A stretch of DNA of 64,000 nucleotides from positions 3,224,001 through 3,288,000 of the forward strand of contig NZ_CP113059.1 in the NCBI RefSeq assembly GCF_026625705.1, given 5' to 3'. The position numbers and the translations under genes are program-made. Position 1 is the first letter of the stretch, and each line of letters begins with the position of its first letter. Shown in pieces: positions 9,171-17,565 of the stretch. Source of the DNA: Pedobacter sp. SL55 (GTDB lineage Bacteria > Bacteroidota > Bacteroidia > Sphingobacteriales > Sphingobacteriaceae). The notes beneath the pieces were generated by a model that was given only the letters and a program-made list of their open reading frames with translations, was not told where the DNA came from and made no database searches.

Positions 9171-10265
9171 ATGGAAAAAGAAGCTAAAAAAATTAGAAAA
9201 ATCATTCATATCGATATGGATGCTTTTTATGCTTCGGTAGAACAGCGAGATTTTCCAGAACTGCGAGGCAAGCCCTTGGTGGTTGGTGGCTCGCCAGAAG
9301 GTAGGGGTGGTGTGGTTGCTACTTGCAGCTACGAGGCCAGAGCTTTCGGCATTAGATCTGCCATGTCATCTAAAAAAGCACAGCAACTTTGTCCGTATGC
9401 CATCTTCGTATATCCCAGGTTTGCGGCTTATAAAGAGGTTTCTAGACAAATTAGGGAAATTTTCAGTAGATATACCGATTTAATAGAACCACTTTCTTTA
9501 GACGAGGCTTATTTGGATGTTACCGAAGATAAATTGAACATTGGCTCTGCCATAACCATTGCCGAAGAGATTAAGAAAGCCATTAAAGATGAACTCAATT
9601 TAACCGCATCTGCGGGCATTTCCATTAATAAATTCGTGGCAAAAATTGCTTCAGATATGAATAAGCCCGATGGTTTAACTTTTATTGGCCCTTCAAAAAT
9701 TGAAAAATTTATGGAGAAACTGCCGGTAGAAAAATTTCATGGTGTGGGTAAAGTTACCGCAGAGCGGATGAAAATGCAGGGCATTAGAAAGGGCAGCGAT
9801 TTAAAGAAACTTACCGAAGAACGATTGACTTTGCTTTTCGGCAAATCGGGTAAGTTTTTTTACAACATTGTTAGAGGAATTGACAATAGAGCAGTAAAGC
9901 CCGATCGGGAAATTAAATCCATTAGCTCTGAAGATACCTTTGGTTACGATTTGGATAAAGGAAGTGAACTTTACGAGCGTTTAATGCAAATTACCCAATC
10001 TGCCTTTAAACGTGTAAGCCAATACCAATTATACGGAAGAACTATTACCGTGAAAGTAAAGTTTGCAGATTTTAAGCAAATTACCAAGAGTAACTCATTT
10101 GAGCAGGCCATAGTTAATGAAGACGAAGCCATTTTAGCAGCAAGAGTATTGGTAGAAAATGCCGATTTTGATGGTAAAAGTGTTCGTTTACTCGGAGTTA
10201 GCTTTTCTAATTTTAGCGAACCTAAAACGCGTAATAGGATAGAAGAACAACGATTGTTATTCTAA
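9171..10265 (+). CDS. dinB: DNA polymerase IV (Y-family translesion polymerase)
   Basis: Error-prone polymerase that extends primers past damaged template bases. Catalytic motifs are intact: HIDMDAFYASVE (residues 14-25, first metal Asp), SYEARAFGIRSAM (dNTP-binding Y..R), and PLSLDEAYLDVT near 105 with the catalytic Asp-Glu pair. The little-finger domain occupies about 245-350. The protein ends RIEEQRLLF, which fits a C-terminal beta-clamp-binding peptide. Length (364 aa) is standard. The ATG at 9171 leaves a short Lys-rich extension before the conserved HIDMDAFY. It is the last protein gene before the tRNA-Arg. Confidence 0.95.
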   Translation: MEKEAKKIRKIIHIDMDAFYASVEQRDFPELRGKPLVVGGSPEGRGGVVATCSYEARAFGIRSAMSSKKAQQLCPYAIFVYPRFAAYKEVSRQIREIFSRYTDLIEPLSLDEAYLDVTEDKLNIGSAITIAEEIKKAIKDELNLTASAGISINKFVAKIASDMNKPDGLTFIGPSKIEKFMEKLPVEKFHGVGKVTAERMKMQGIRKGSDLKKLTEERLTLLFGKSGKFFYNIVRGIDNRAVKPDREIKSISSEDTFGYDLDKGSELYERLMQITQSAFKRVSQYQLYGRTITVKVKFADFKQITKSNSFEQAIVNEDEAILAARVLVENADFDGKSVRLLGVSFSNFSEPKTRNRIEEQRLLF

Positions 10266-10369
10266 ATTCATTCGTTAAAAATTAAATAAACATTTATTCC
10301 ACTAAAAATTAATTGTTCTGCAATTTGAGTTTAGGAAACAAAAGTTCAGTTAACTATATTTGCAGCCTT

Positions 10370-10441
10370 GCTCCCGTAGTTCAATGGATAGAATTATGGT
10401 TTCCGGTACCATCGATATGAGTTCGAATCTCGTCGGGAGCA
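10370..10441 (+). tRNA. tRNA-Arg (anticodon CCG)
   Basis: A 72-nt cloverleaf can be drawn by hand. The acceptor stem is GCTCCCG (10370-10376) with CGGGAGC (10434-10440). The D arm is GTTC/GAAT. The anticodon stem ATGGT/ACCAT encloses loop TTCCGGT, giving anticodon CCG, which reads CGG (Arg). The variable loop has 4 nt, and the T arm ATGAG-TTCGAAT-CTCGT includes the standard TTCGAAT loop. The discriminator base is A at 10441 and no CCA is encoded. A strong terminator hairpin follows at once. Confidence 0.95.
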
Positions 10442-10446
10442 CCCAA

Positions 10447-10482
10447 AACGTCCTTAGCACAACTAAGGACGTTGTTTGTTTT
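10447..10482 (+). terminator. Rho-independent terminator after tRNA-Arg
   Basis: AACGTCCTTAG pairs exactly with CTAAGGACGTT (11-bp stem, 5-nt loop CACAA) and is followed by TGTTTGTTTT. It begins six bases after the tRNA's last base. Confidence 0.85.
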
Positions 10483-10504
10483 AGTAGCCAATAACTTTAT
10501 TTAA

Positions 10505-10540
10505 AAGATGTGAAGGATAATCACATCTTTTTGTTTTTTA
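10505..10540 (+). terminator. Second hairpin with T-tract
   Basis: AAGATGTGA pairs with TCACATCTT (9 bp, loop of 7) and is followed by TTTGTTTTTT. It is probably a back-up terminator for the tRNA. The remaining 240 bases up to the end of the AraC gene at 10778 show no gene that I can support. Confidence 0.65.
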
Positions 10541-10777
10541 AGCCTTATATACCATATTTTGTGGCATCTTTTTTTCAATAACATGGAGGGGAAAAAAGAA
10601 TTCTGCAATTATTATGGGTAACCTGATGGGTGGCAATAAAGGAACAAATTGCCTATGTATATACCTCGATATGGCAAAAGCAGGTTTTACACTCTGGCAA
10701 TTGATCAGCATTTTGAGATGAGCCATTTATTGATTATAGTGGGTTTTAGCCGTATATTGTCTGATAATTTTGAGAGG

Positions 10778-11647
10778 TTAAGGGCTTATAAAATTTCTTT
10801 GGTATTGCAAAGGACTTTTGCCAGTAACTTTCTTAAAACATTTGTGAAAACTTGCAAAATTGTTGAAGCCACTTTCGAAACAAACTTCGTTAATTCTGAA
10901 TTTGTTTTCGATTAGCAATTTGCAGGCCTGGCCAACACGGATTTCGTTCACAAAATCGGTATAGTTCTTTCTACTTCTTGATTTAAAAAACTTGCAAAAC
11001 GTATTCGGGCTAACTTTAGCTACCTCGGCAATTTCGGCCAAGGTTATTTTTCTTTTGTAATGATTTAAAGTGTAATTATAGATGTTTTGGATTTGGTCTT
11101 GCTCTTCACTCAGGTAGGTGTATTTGAAACCCATTGATGCAATGGCAGAAAGTTCACTATTACGGCTACTAATTTCAAATAAAGCTTCTAACAAATATAG
11201 TAACCGCCTACTATGTTCTGTTTCTACGGTTTTTTCAATAAGATTGATAACGTTATGGATGTTTGGTAGCGTAATTTGCAGTCCTCGGGATGAATTAGAA
11301 ATCAGCTTTTTTAACTCTCTATTTTCGGGAACTTCTAAGAACTGCTGACCTAAAAAATGCGGGTGGAAATGAATTACGTAAATATCTGCAGACTTGCCGT
11401 TAGCCAAAAAGTAATCTTGATCGAAACGCCAATAGTGTGGTAGGTTAGAGCCTACCAAAACCACGTCTCCACTTTTAAACCTACTAATATTATCGCCGAT
11501 AAATTGTGTGCCTTCTCCTGCTGCAAAATAAACTAGTTCTAATTCTTCATGATAATGCCAAATACTATTAACCGTTGGAGTTAAATCTCTACGAGCACTG
11601 AAGCTTTCAATTTCTGGAGATTGTATTTTTAATAATTTAGGCTTCAT
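10778..11647 (-). CDS. AraC-family transcriptional regulator, candidate fucose-operon activator
   Basis: A 289-residue regulator. The N-terminal half is a cupin-type sensor (HYHEELELVYF, then FKSGDVVLVGSNLPHYWRF near residue 70). The C-terminal 100 residues form the double helix-turn-helix DNA-binding domain: ITLAEIAEVAKVSPNTFCKFFK is helix-turn-helix one (ITLAEIAEVAKV, then SPNTFCKFFK). INEVCFESGFNNFASFHKCF is the second, followed by the usual GKSPLQYQ ending. It is divergent from fucP with about 150 bp between the start codons, which places it as the likely controller of the fucP-lldD operon. The inducer is not knowable from sequence; L-fucose or a pathway intermediate is the natural guess. 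Confidence 0.85.
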   Translation of the reverse strand: MKPKLLKIQSPEIESFSARRDLTPTVNSIWHYHEELELVYFAAGEGTQFIGDNISRFKSGDVVLVGSNLPHYWRFDQDYFLANGKSADIYVIHFHPHFLGQQFLEVPENRELKKLISNSSRGLQITLPNIHNVINLIEKTVETEHSRRLLYLLEALFEISSRNSELSAIASMGFKYTYLSEEQDQIQNIYNYTLNHYKRKITLAEIAEVAKVSPNTFCKFFKSRSRKNYTDFVNEIRVGQACKLLIENKFRINEVCFESGFNNFASFHKCFKKVTGKSPLQYQRNFISP

Positions 11648-11799
11648 TTATAATCAATAAAAAATTAGCGATTTTGATAGTATTGTTAAGTTTGTAATTC
11701 ATTTTAAGACAAAATAGCTTAATAAATTGGCAATTTCAGATATTTTTTAATTATTTTTTTATAGTTAATTTGTAATACAACCAAATATAAAACCAAACA
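11648..11799. promoter_or_regulatory. Divergent control region between araC-type gene and fucP
   Basis: This 152-bp AT-rich gap separates two outward-facing starts and must hold both promoters. TTAATTTG at about 11765-11772, 28 bases before the fucP start, differs by one base from the Bacteroidota -7 consensus TAnnTTTG. I found no convincing repeated operator. Confidence 0.4.
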
Positions 11800-13080
11800 A
11801 TGAATCTCCCTAACCAAACATTTGCAGCGCAAGATGAGCAGGCACCACCATCGCCAAAGCAATATCTTTTTCCGTTAATATTAATTACAAGTTTGTTCTT
11901 TTTTTGGGGCTTTGTGCACAACCTAGATCCAATTCTAATTCCGCATTTGCGTAAAGCATTTAAGTTAACAGATTTAGAGTCATCACTGGTAGATTTTTCT
12001 GTGTTCATCGCCTATTTTGTAATGGCCATACCTGCAGGTTATTTGATGCGTAAATGGGGCTACAAAACTGGAATTATAGTGGGGCTTTTGCTTTTTGGGA
12101 TTGGCTCTTTTCTGTTTATTCCGGCGGCAGATACAAAAATGTACGTTTTCTTTTTGGGAGCACTATTTGTAATTGCTTGTGGTTTAGCGGTTCTAGAAAC
12201 GGCGGCAAATCCGTATGTTACGATATTAGGTCCAGCTAAAACTGCAGATCTTCGCCTTAATTTCTCGCAATCTTTTAACGGTTTGGCTGCATTTTTGGCA
12301 CCAATTATCGGTGCTAAGTACATTTTTACTGATGCAGGATATACCGAAGCTCAGGTTGCTGCAATGAGCCCACAAGCTTATGATGCCTACGTGGCTGCAG
12401 AGGCTGCCAGTGTAAAAGGTCCTTATACTGTACTTGGGGTAATTATTATTTTGGTGTTGGTACTTTTTATTTTTACCAAATTACCAGATATCAAATCAGA
12501 CCCTAAAGAGGGAAAATCTAAAATAAGCGATGCTTTAAAGTTTATGAACCTACGTTGGGGCATTGTTGCGCAGTTTTTTTATGTAGGTGCACAAGTTTGT
12601 GTATTAAGTTTTTTTGTACGTTTTGTGGTAGTATCGGCAGGCATTGATGAAAAAGCTGCCGCCATTTACGCTGGTTTTGCTGGCCTTGCTTTCATGCTCG
12701 GACGTTTCGTAGGTACACTATTCATGAAGTATCTTCCCTCGAAAAAGCTACTGCTTATCTACTCCGTTATCTGCATGTTGTTAACGTTAGTTGCCATATT
12801 TGCAAGTGGTTCAATTACGATCTACGCATTAATTGGAGTATCTTTTTTCATGTCAATTATGTTTCCAACCATATTCTCACTAGGCATTGGCGGTTTGGGC
12901 GAACATACCAAAACCGGCTCGTCGCTTATTGTGATGGCAATAGTTGGTGGTGCAATTTTACCGCTGTTCTTAGGCTATATTTCTGATGTCACGCAGAACA
13001 TTCAGTATGGCTACATTGTGCCATTAATATGTTTTGCCGTTGTGTTTTTGTTTGCTAAAAATGTTAAAGCTCCATTATAA
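11800..13080 (+). CDS. fucP: L-fucose:H+ symporter (MFS, FucP type)
   Basis: Inner-membrane major-facilitator permease that imports L-fucose with protons. The 426 residues contain about twelve hydrophobic helices. Diagnostic segments shared with Escherichia coli FucP are LFFFWGFVHNLDPILIP (with Asp in the position of the essential Asp46) and CGLAVLETAANPYVTILGP (with Glu in the position of Glu135). RLNFSQSFNGLAAFLAP follows. It is the first gene of an eight-gene plus-strand run; the dehydratase start codon follows its stop directly. Some members of this subfamily move glucose, galactose or N-acetylglucosamine, but the surrounding fucose-pathway genes make L-fucose the best substrate. Confidence 0.88.
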   Translation: MNLPNQTFAAQDEQAPPSPKQYLFPLILITSLFFFWGFVHNLDPILIPHLRKAFKLTDLESSLVDFSVFIAYFVMAIPAGYLMRKWGYKTGIIVGLLLFGIGSFLFIPAADTKMYVFFLGALFVIACGLAVLETAANPYVTILGPAKTADLRLNFSQSFNGLAAFLAPIIGAKYIFTDAGYTEAQVAAMSPQAYDAYVAAEAASVKGPYTVLGVIIILVLVLFIFTKLPDIKSDPKEGKSKISDALKFMNLRWGIVAQFFYVGAQVCVLSFFVRFVVVSAGIDEKAAAIYAGFAGLAFMLGRFVGTLFMKYLPSKKLLLIYSVICMLLTLVAIFASGSITIYALIGVSFFMSIMFPTIFSLGIGGLGEHTKTGSSLIVMAIVGGAILPLFLGYISDVTQNIQYGYIVPLICFAVVFLFAKNVKAPL

Positions 13081-14793
13081 ATGAGTTCGAAAGTATTAAA
13101 AATAGATAGTAGAGATAATGTGCTTGTGGCGCTATCAGATTTGTTGCAAGGTTCAAGTATAGCGTTCGAAGGCAAGCAATATGCGTTGTTAGAAGATATT
13201 CCAGCAAAACATAAATTCTTTATGAATGATATGTCGGCAGGAGAAGAAATTTTTATGTATGGTGTATTGGTTGGTAAGGTTCAGTTTCCTGTAAAAACGG
13301 GCAGTAGAATGACGGTAGAAAATACCAAACATGCTGCAGATCCCTATCAATATCGTAAATCGAATTACCAATGGCAAGCGCCAGATATTAGTAAATTTGA
13401 AAACAAAACTTTTTTAGGTTATCATCGTGAAAACGGTGAAGTTGGAACAGCAAATTATTGGTTGTTTATCCCAACAGTTTTCTGCGAAAATCGCAATTTG
13501 GATATCATTAAAGAAGCCTTGTACAAAGAGCTTGGTTATGCGGTAGACGATAAATACAAGAACTATACCCATGCACTTTTAGAGGCTTATCAGCAAGGTG
13601 GTAATATCGAAGAGATTGATTTACAGCCCAGCGCAAATCATAGCGCTAGACCTTTTAAAAATGTTGATGGTATCAAGTTTCTGAACCATAGTGGCGGCTG
13701 TGGAGGTACCAGGCAAGATGCAAATACCTTAAGTAAATTGTTGGCGGCCTATGCTAACCATCCAAATGTAGCAGGTGTAACTGTTTTAAGCTTGGGTTGC
13801 GAGCATTTGCAGGCTAAACAATTTAAAGATGATTTGCTGGCGATAAATCCGGACTTCAACAAACCAATTATCCTTTTAGGGCAACAACAGAGTTTGAGCG
13901 AAGAAGAGTTGTTGAAAGAAACGCTTAAAGAAACTTTTAAAGGCTTGGTTGAAATTAATAAAATAGAAAGAAAACCTGCACCTTTAAATAAATTGTGTGT
14001 TGGTGTAAAGTGTGGCGGTAGCGACGGTTTTAGCGGTATTTCGGCTAATCCTGCGGTAGGGCATTGTGCCGATTTGTTGGTAGCTTTAGGTGCAAAAGTA
14101 CTTTCTGCTGAGTTTCCTGAACTATGTGGCGTAGAGCAAGAATTAATTGACAGAATGCCAGAAGAAAAAACTGCTAGAAAGTTCATCAAACTGATGAGTG
14201 AATATGATGATTTGGCGCACAAAGTAGGCTCTGGTTTTTACATGAACCCATCGCCAGGAAATATTAAAGACGGATTAATTACCGATGCCATTAAATCTGC
14301 AGGTGCTGCAAAAAAAGCTGGTACTTCGCCTGTAGTAGATGTATTAGATTATACCGAACCAGCTACAAAGCCGGGCTTAAGTTTGGTTTGTACACCTGGT
14401 AACGATGTAGAAGCTACCACCGGAAAAGCAGCGGCAGGAGCAACCTTAATTCTGTTTACTACTGGCTTGGGCACGCCTACAGGAAATCCTGTTTGCCCTA
14501 CTATTAAAGTGGCCACCAATAGTAAATTGGCTATAAAAATGGCTGATATTATCGACATCGATACCGGACCCATTATTGAAGGACGCAAGACAATTGCAGA
14601 AATGGGCGAAGATATATTGACCTATTGTATTGAAGTTGCCAGTGGTAGGGAGGTGCCAAAAGCTGTACAATTAAATCAAGACGATTTTATACCTTGGAAA
14701 AGAGGGGGTGTCGTTGTAGAGGAACAAAATTTTGTGCCTCTAGCAACAGGCAAATACATCAAAAACGAAAAATATGTTATCATTAAAAAATAA
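13081..14793 (+). CDS. UxaA-family (altronate dehydratase-like) dehydratase, candidate L-fuconate dehydratase
   Basis: A 570-residue sugar-acid dehydratase of the UxaA family. Residues 1-90 are the SAF-like N-terminal domain. The main body has the family blocks FLNHSGGCGGTRQDANTL (near 205), VGVKCGGSDGFSGISANPAVG (near 310) and AAAGATLILFTTGLGTPTGNP (near 455), including the conserved Cys residues. UxaA proper dehydrates D-altronate, but no uronate genes are here and every neighbour belongs to fucose breakdown. As I recall, the Campylobacter jejuni fucose locus also pairs UxaA-type proteins with fucP, an SDR, an amidohydrolase and a mutarotase. I therefore infer that it makes 2-keto-3-deoxy-L-fuconate from L-fuconate. 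Its 3' end overlaps the next gene by 20 bases. Confidence 0.8.
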   Translation: MSSKVLKIDSRDNVLVALSDLLQGSSIAFEGKQYALLEDIPAKHKFFMNDMSAGEEIFMYGVLVGKVQFPVKTGSRMTVENTKHAADPYQYRKSNYQWQAPDISKFENKTFLGYHRENGEVGTANYWLFIPTVFCENRNLDIIKEALYKELGYAVDDKYKNYTHALLEAYQQGGNIEEIDLQPSANHSARPFKNVDGIKFLNHSGGCGGTRQDANTLSKLLAAYANHPNVAGVTVLSLGCEHLQAKQFKDDLLAINPDFNKPIILLGQQQSLSEEELLKETLKETFKGLVEINKIERKPAPLNKLCVGVKCGGSDGFSGISANPAVGHCADLLVALGAKVLSAEFPELCGVEQELIDRMPEEKTARKFIKLMSEYDDLAHKVGSGFYMNPSPGNIKDGLITDAIKSAGAAKKAGTSPVVDVLDYTEPATKPGLSLVCTPGNDVEATTGKAAAGATLILFTTGLGTPTGNPVCPTIKVATNSKLAIKMADIIDIDTGPIIEGRKTIAEMGEDILTYCIEVASGREVPKAVQLNQDDFIPWKRGGVVVEEQNFVPLATGKYIKNEKYVIIKK

Positions 14794-15538
14794 AACAGCG
14801 GTAATTACAGGCGGTGGCAGCGGAATTGGCAAAGCGATATCGCAGTTGTTTGCCAAACAAGGTGCTGTAGTACATATTGTTGAGCTTACTACGGAAGCGG
14901 GGCAACAAGCTGCTGACGAAATCAACGCACTGGGTGGAAATGCTACTGTTCATGCTTGTAACGTTGCAAATCATCAGCAAGTACTAAATGTTTTCGATAA
15001 AATTGGAAACGTTCATATATTGGTAAACAATGCGGGTATTGCACACGTTGGCAAAGCTGATACTACCGCCGAAGAAGATTTTGACAGAGTGATAAATGTA
15101 AACGTTAAAGGGGTTTACAATTGTTTGTTTGCTGCAATTCCGAAAATGAAAGCCGCTGGTGGTGGTGCAATTTTAAATATGGCATCTATTGCAGCTTTGG
15201 TGGGCATCCCAGATCGGTTCGCCTATAGTACCACAAAAGGTGCGGTAAAAGCAATGACTATGAGCGTAGCTAAAGATTACCTGACTGACAACATCAGGTG
15301 TAATTCCGTATCGCCAGCTCGTGTACACACCCCTTTTGTAGACGGGTTTCTACAGAAAAACTATCCAGAAAATATGGAAGAAATGTTCGATAAGCTTTCA
15401 AAAACGCAACCTATTGGACGTATGGGATTGCCTTCCGAAGTTGCTACATTAGCACTATACTTATGTAGTGATGAGGCTGCTTTTATTACTGGCTGCGATT
15501 ATCCAATAGATGGTGGATTTACAACTTTAAACAACTAA
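14774..15538 (+). CDS. SDR-family oxidoreductase, candidate 2-keto-3-deoxy-L-fuconate dehydrogenase
   Basis: A 254-residue classical short-chain dehydrogenase. The cofactor motif TGGGSGIGKA lies at residues 12-21, VNNAGIAH near 85, the catalytic Ser in NMASIA near 136, and Tyr/Lys in YSTTKGAVKAM near 150. GCDYPIDGGFT is the usual C-terminal block. In the non-phosphorylative L-fucose pathway an SDR oxidises C4 of 2-keto-3-deoxy-L-fuconate to give 2,4-diketo-3-deoxy-L-fuconate. Its position between the dehydratase and the FAH-family hydrolase, which carry out the steps before and after, supports that role. The start ATG at 14774 lies inside the end of the dehydratase gene, suggesting translational coupling. 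Confidence 0.8.
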   Translation: MLSLKNKTAVITGGGSGIGKAISQLFAKQGAVVHIVELTTEAGQQAADEINALGGNATVHACNVANHQQVLNVFDKIGNVHILVNNAGIAHVGKADTTAEEDFDRVINVNVKGVYNCLFAAIPKMKAAGGGAILNMASIAALVGIPDRFAYSTTKGAVKAMTMSVAKDYLTDNIRCNSVSPARVHTPFVDGFLQKNYPENMEEMFDKLSKTQPIGRMGLPSEVATLALYLCSDEAAFITGCDYPIDGGFTTLNN

Positions 15539-15547
15539 AATTACGAT

Positions 15548-16399
15548 ATGAAATTAGTTAGATACGGAGAGCCTGGAAACGAAAAACCAGGTATCCTTAT
15601 AGGAGAAGATATTTTTGATGTATCTGCTCATGTTAGCGATTACAATGAAGATTTTTTTGGTTCGGCTGCATTGGAAGAGTTGAAGAAGAAAGTAGATGGC
15701 GGATCATTGAAAAGAGTAGCGCAACCTGTGAGGTTGGGTGCGCCTTTGGCTCGTCCTTCTAAAATTATTTGCGTAGGCTTAAACTACAAAGACCATGCTG
15801 CAGAAACAAATGCGCCTATACCAGCAGAGCCAATTTTGTTTTTCAAAGCTACTTCCGCAATTGTAGGCCCTAATGATGATTTAATTATCCCCAAAAACAG
15901 TAAAAAAACAGATTGGGAAGTAGAATTGGCTGTGGTAATTGGTAAAAAAACAAGTTATATAGACGAACAAGATGCTTTAAATCATGTAGCTGGTTACGTT
16001 TTGCATAACGATTACAGCGAGAGAGAATTTCAGTTAGAGCGTAATGGCCAATGGGTTAAAGGAAAAAGCTGCGATACCTTTGCACCAATAGGTCCTTTCA
16101 TTGCTACTCAAGATGAAATTGCTGATGTCCACAATCTTCGCCTTTGGCTTAAAGTAAATGGCGAAACCTTGCAAGATGGTAATACTTCCAACTTAATTTT
16201 CAACATTCCTTTTGTGGTAAGTTACATTAGCCAATTTATGACTTTGTTGCCGGGAGATGTAATTACTACCGGAACGCCCGCAGGTGTAGGGTTGGGACAA
16301 AAACCAGAACCTTGGTATTTGAAAGAAGGCGATGTGGTAGAATTAGGTATCGACGGATTGGGCAGCAGCAAACAACATGTAAAATCTTACCAAAAGTAA
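15548..16399 (+). CDS. Fumarylacetoacetate hydrolase-family protein, candidate 2,4-diketo-3-deoxy-L-fuconate hydrolase
   Basis: A 283-residue FAH-fold C-C hydrolase. IICVGLNYKDHAAET (near residue 75) begins the catalytic domain. The divalent metal ligands are visible in DWEVELAVVIG (Glu-x-Glu near 119) and LHNDYSEREF (Asp near 155), and the late block DVITTGTPAGVGLG is near 240. In the L-fucose pathway described from Xanthomonas, a hydrolase of this family cleaves 2,4-diketo-3-deoxy-L-fuconate to pyruvate plus L-lactate. The presence of an L-lactate dehydrogenase at the end of the operon fits that product. The following mutarotase gene starts 1 base after the stop. Confidence 0.83.
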   Translation: MKLVRYGEPGNEKPGILIGEDIFDVSAHVSDYNEDFFGSAALEELKKKVDGGSLKRVAQPVRLGAPLARPSKIICVGLNYKDHAAETNAPIPAEPILFFKATSAIVGPNDDLIIPKNSKKTDWEVELAVVIGKKTSYIDEQDALNHVAGYVLHNDYSEREFQLERNGQWVKGKSCDTFAPIGPFIATQDEIADVHNLRLWLKVNGETLQDGNTSNLIFNIPFVVSYISQFMTLLPGDVITTGTPAGVGLGQKPEPWYLKEGDVVELGIDGLGSSKQHVKSYQK

Positions 16400-16400
16400 T

Positions 16401-16730
16401 ATGAAAAGATTTGCGTTAGCACTAGATTTAATAAATGATGAAAAGCTGATTGCCGAATATGAAGCTTATCATAAAGCAATTTGGCCAGAAATTACAAAGA
16501 GTATTAAGGATGCTGGTATTGTAAGTATGGAAATCTATAGAGTTGCTAACCGCTTATTTATGATGATGGAAGTAGGGGATGGCTTTAGTTTTGAAGCCAA
16601 AGCTGAAGCAGATGCAGCAAATTCGAAAGTGCAAGAGTGGGAAACTTTGATGTGGAAATATCAGCAAGCCCTACCAACCACAAAACCAGGAGAAAAATGG
16701 TTACTAATGGATAAGATATTCTCTCTGTAA
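16401..16730 (+). CDS. L-rhamnose mutarotase-family protein, candidate L-fucose mutarotase
   Basis: A 109-residue protein of the RhaM/DUF718 family, which interconverts alpha and beta anomers of 6-deoxyhexoses. Conserved features are EYEAYHKAIWPEITKSI (catalytic-region His near residue 24), the IYRVANRLFMMMEV strand, and the C-terminal KWLLMDKIFSL with the late Trp. Length is typical. It is packed between the hydrolase and lactonase genes with 1-base gaps. The family name says rhamnose, but the operon context points to L-fucose, whose anomerisation feeds the fucose dehydrogenase. Confidence 0.83.
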   Translation: MKRFALALDLINDEKLIAEYEAYHKAIWPEITKSIKDAGIVSMEIYRVANRLFMMMEVGDGFSFEAKAEADAANSKVQEWETLMWKYQQALPTTKPGEKWLLMDKIFSL

Positions 16731-16731
16731 A

Positions 16732-17556
16732 ATGATTGATAGTCACGTACATTTTTGGAAATACCATCCCGTAAAGGATGCTTGGATAAATGAGGATATG
16801 AAAGTTATTCAAGCAGATTTTTTGCCCGATGAATTGCATGATATCTATCTTAAAAATAATATAGAAGGCTGTATTGCCGTACAGGCGGATCAAAGTGAAC
16901 AAGAAACAGAATTTCTATTGTCGCTTGCCGAACAACATAACTTTATAAAAGGTGTAGTTGGGTGGATTGATTTAAGGGACGAGAACCTTCCAGAGAAACT
17001 TGCCACATTTTCTAAATATGAGAAACTGAAAGGTTGGCGTCACATCGCCCAAGCAGAACCAAATGGTTTTCTTTTATCTCCTTCATTTTTAAGAGGAATA
17101 GCGGCGCTAAAAAATTACAATTATACTTATGATATTCTTATAGGTAAAAATCAGCTTAAAGAAGCCATTGCTATGGTAGAAAAATTTCCAGCGCAGCGGT
17201 TTGTTCTAGATCACTTCGCAAAGCCAGATATTAAGGGAAATAGTGGTGATTTAGAATGGAAAGAGAGTATAAAGGTAATGGCAACGCACAAAAACGTGTA
17301 TTGCAAGGTTTCTGGGATGGTAACAGAAGCTGATTGGCAGCATTGGGAACATGATGATTTGAAGTTTTACTTAGATGTGGTATTCGAAAGCTTTGGTACA
17401 GATAGGCTAATGTTTGGCTCAGATTGGCCGGTATGTACGCTTGCCGCTAGTTACGAAGAAACAAAACAAGTTTTAGAAAGCTATGTCTGCAAACTAACAA
17501 ATGTACAGCGTAAGGCAATTTTCGAATTAAATGCTAAAGAATGCTATCAATTATAA
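16732..17556 (+). CDS. Amidohydrolase-family lactonase, candidate L-fuconolactonase
   Basis: A 274-residue TIM-barrel amidohydrolase of the COG3618 type, which opens sugar lactones. IDSHVHFW at residues 2-9 gives the His-x-His metal motif. RFVLDHFAKPDIKG near 160 carries another ligand His, and RLMFGSDWPVCTL near 225 carries the catalytic Asp. It should hydrolyse L-fucono-1,5-lactone to L-fuconate, the step between the dehydrogenase encoded next (17566) and the dehydratases. It starts 1 base after the mutarotase stop. Confidence 0.84.
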   Translation: MIDSHVHFWKYHPVKDAWINEDMKVIQADFLPDELHDIYLKNNIEGCIAVQADQSEQETEFLLSLAEQHNFIKGVVGWIDLRDENLPEKLATFSKYEKLKGWRHIAQAEPNGFLLSPSFLRGIAALKNYNYTYDILIGKNQLKEAIAMVEKFPAQRFVLDHFAKPDIKGNSGDLEWKESIKVMATHKNVYCKVSGMVTEADWQHWEHDDLKFYLDVVFESFGTDRLMFGSDWPVCTLAASYEETKQVLESYVCKLTNVQRKAIFELNAKECYQL

Positions 17557-17565
17557 TTTATAAAA

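Noticed and set aside
10538..10915. Short open frames on both strands between the tRNA terminators and the AraC gene
   Set aside because: They overlap each other or the AraC gene, have no plausible start context, and resemble nothing.
13749..14222. 157-residue minus-strand open frame inside the UxaA-family gene
   Set aside because: It is antisense to a conserved dehydratase, Ser/Lys-rich, and has no family features.
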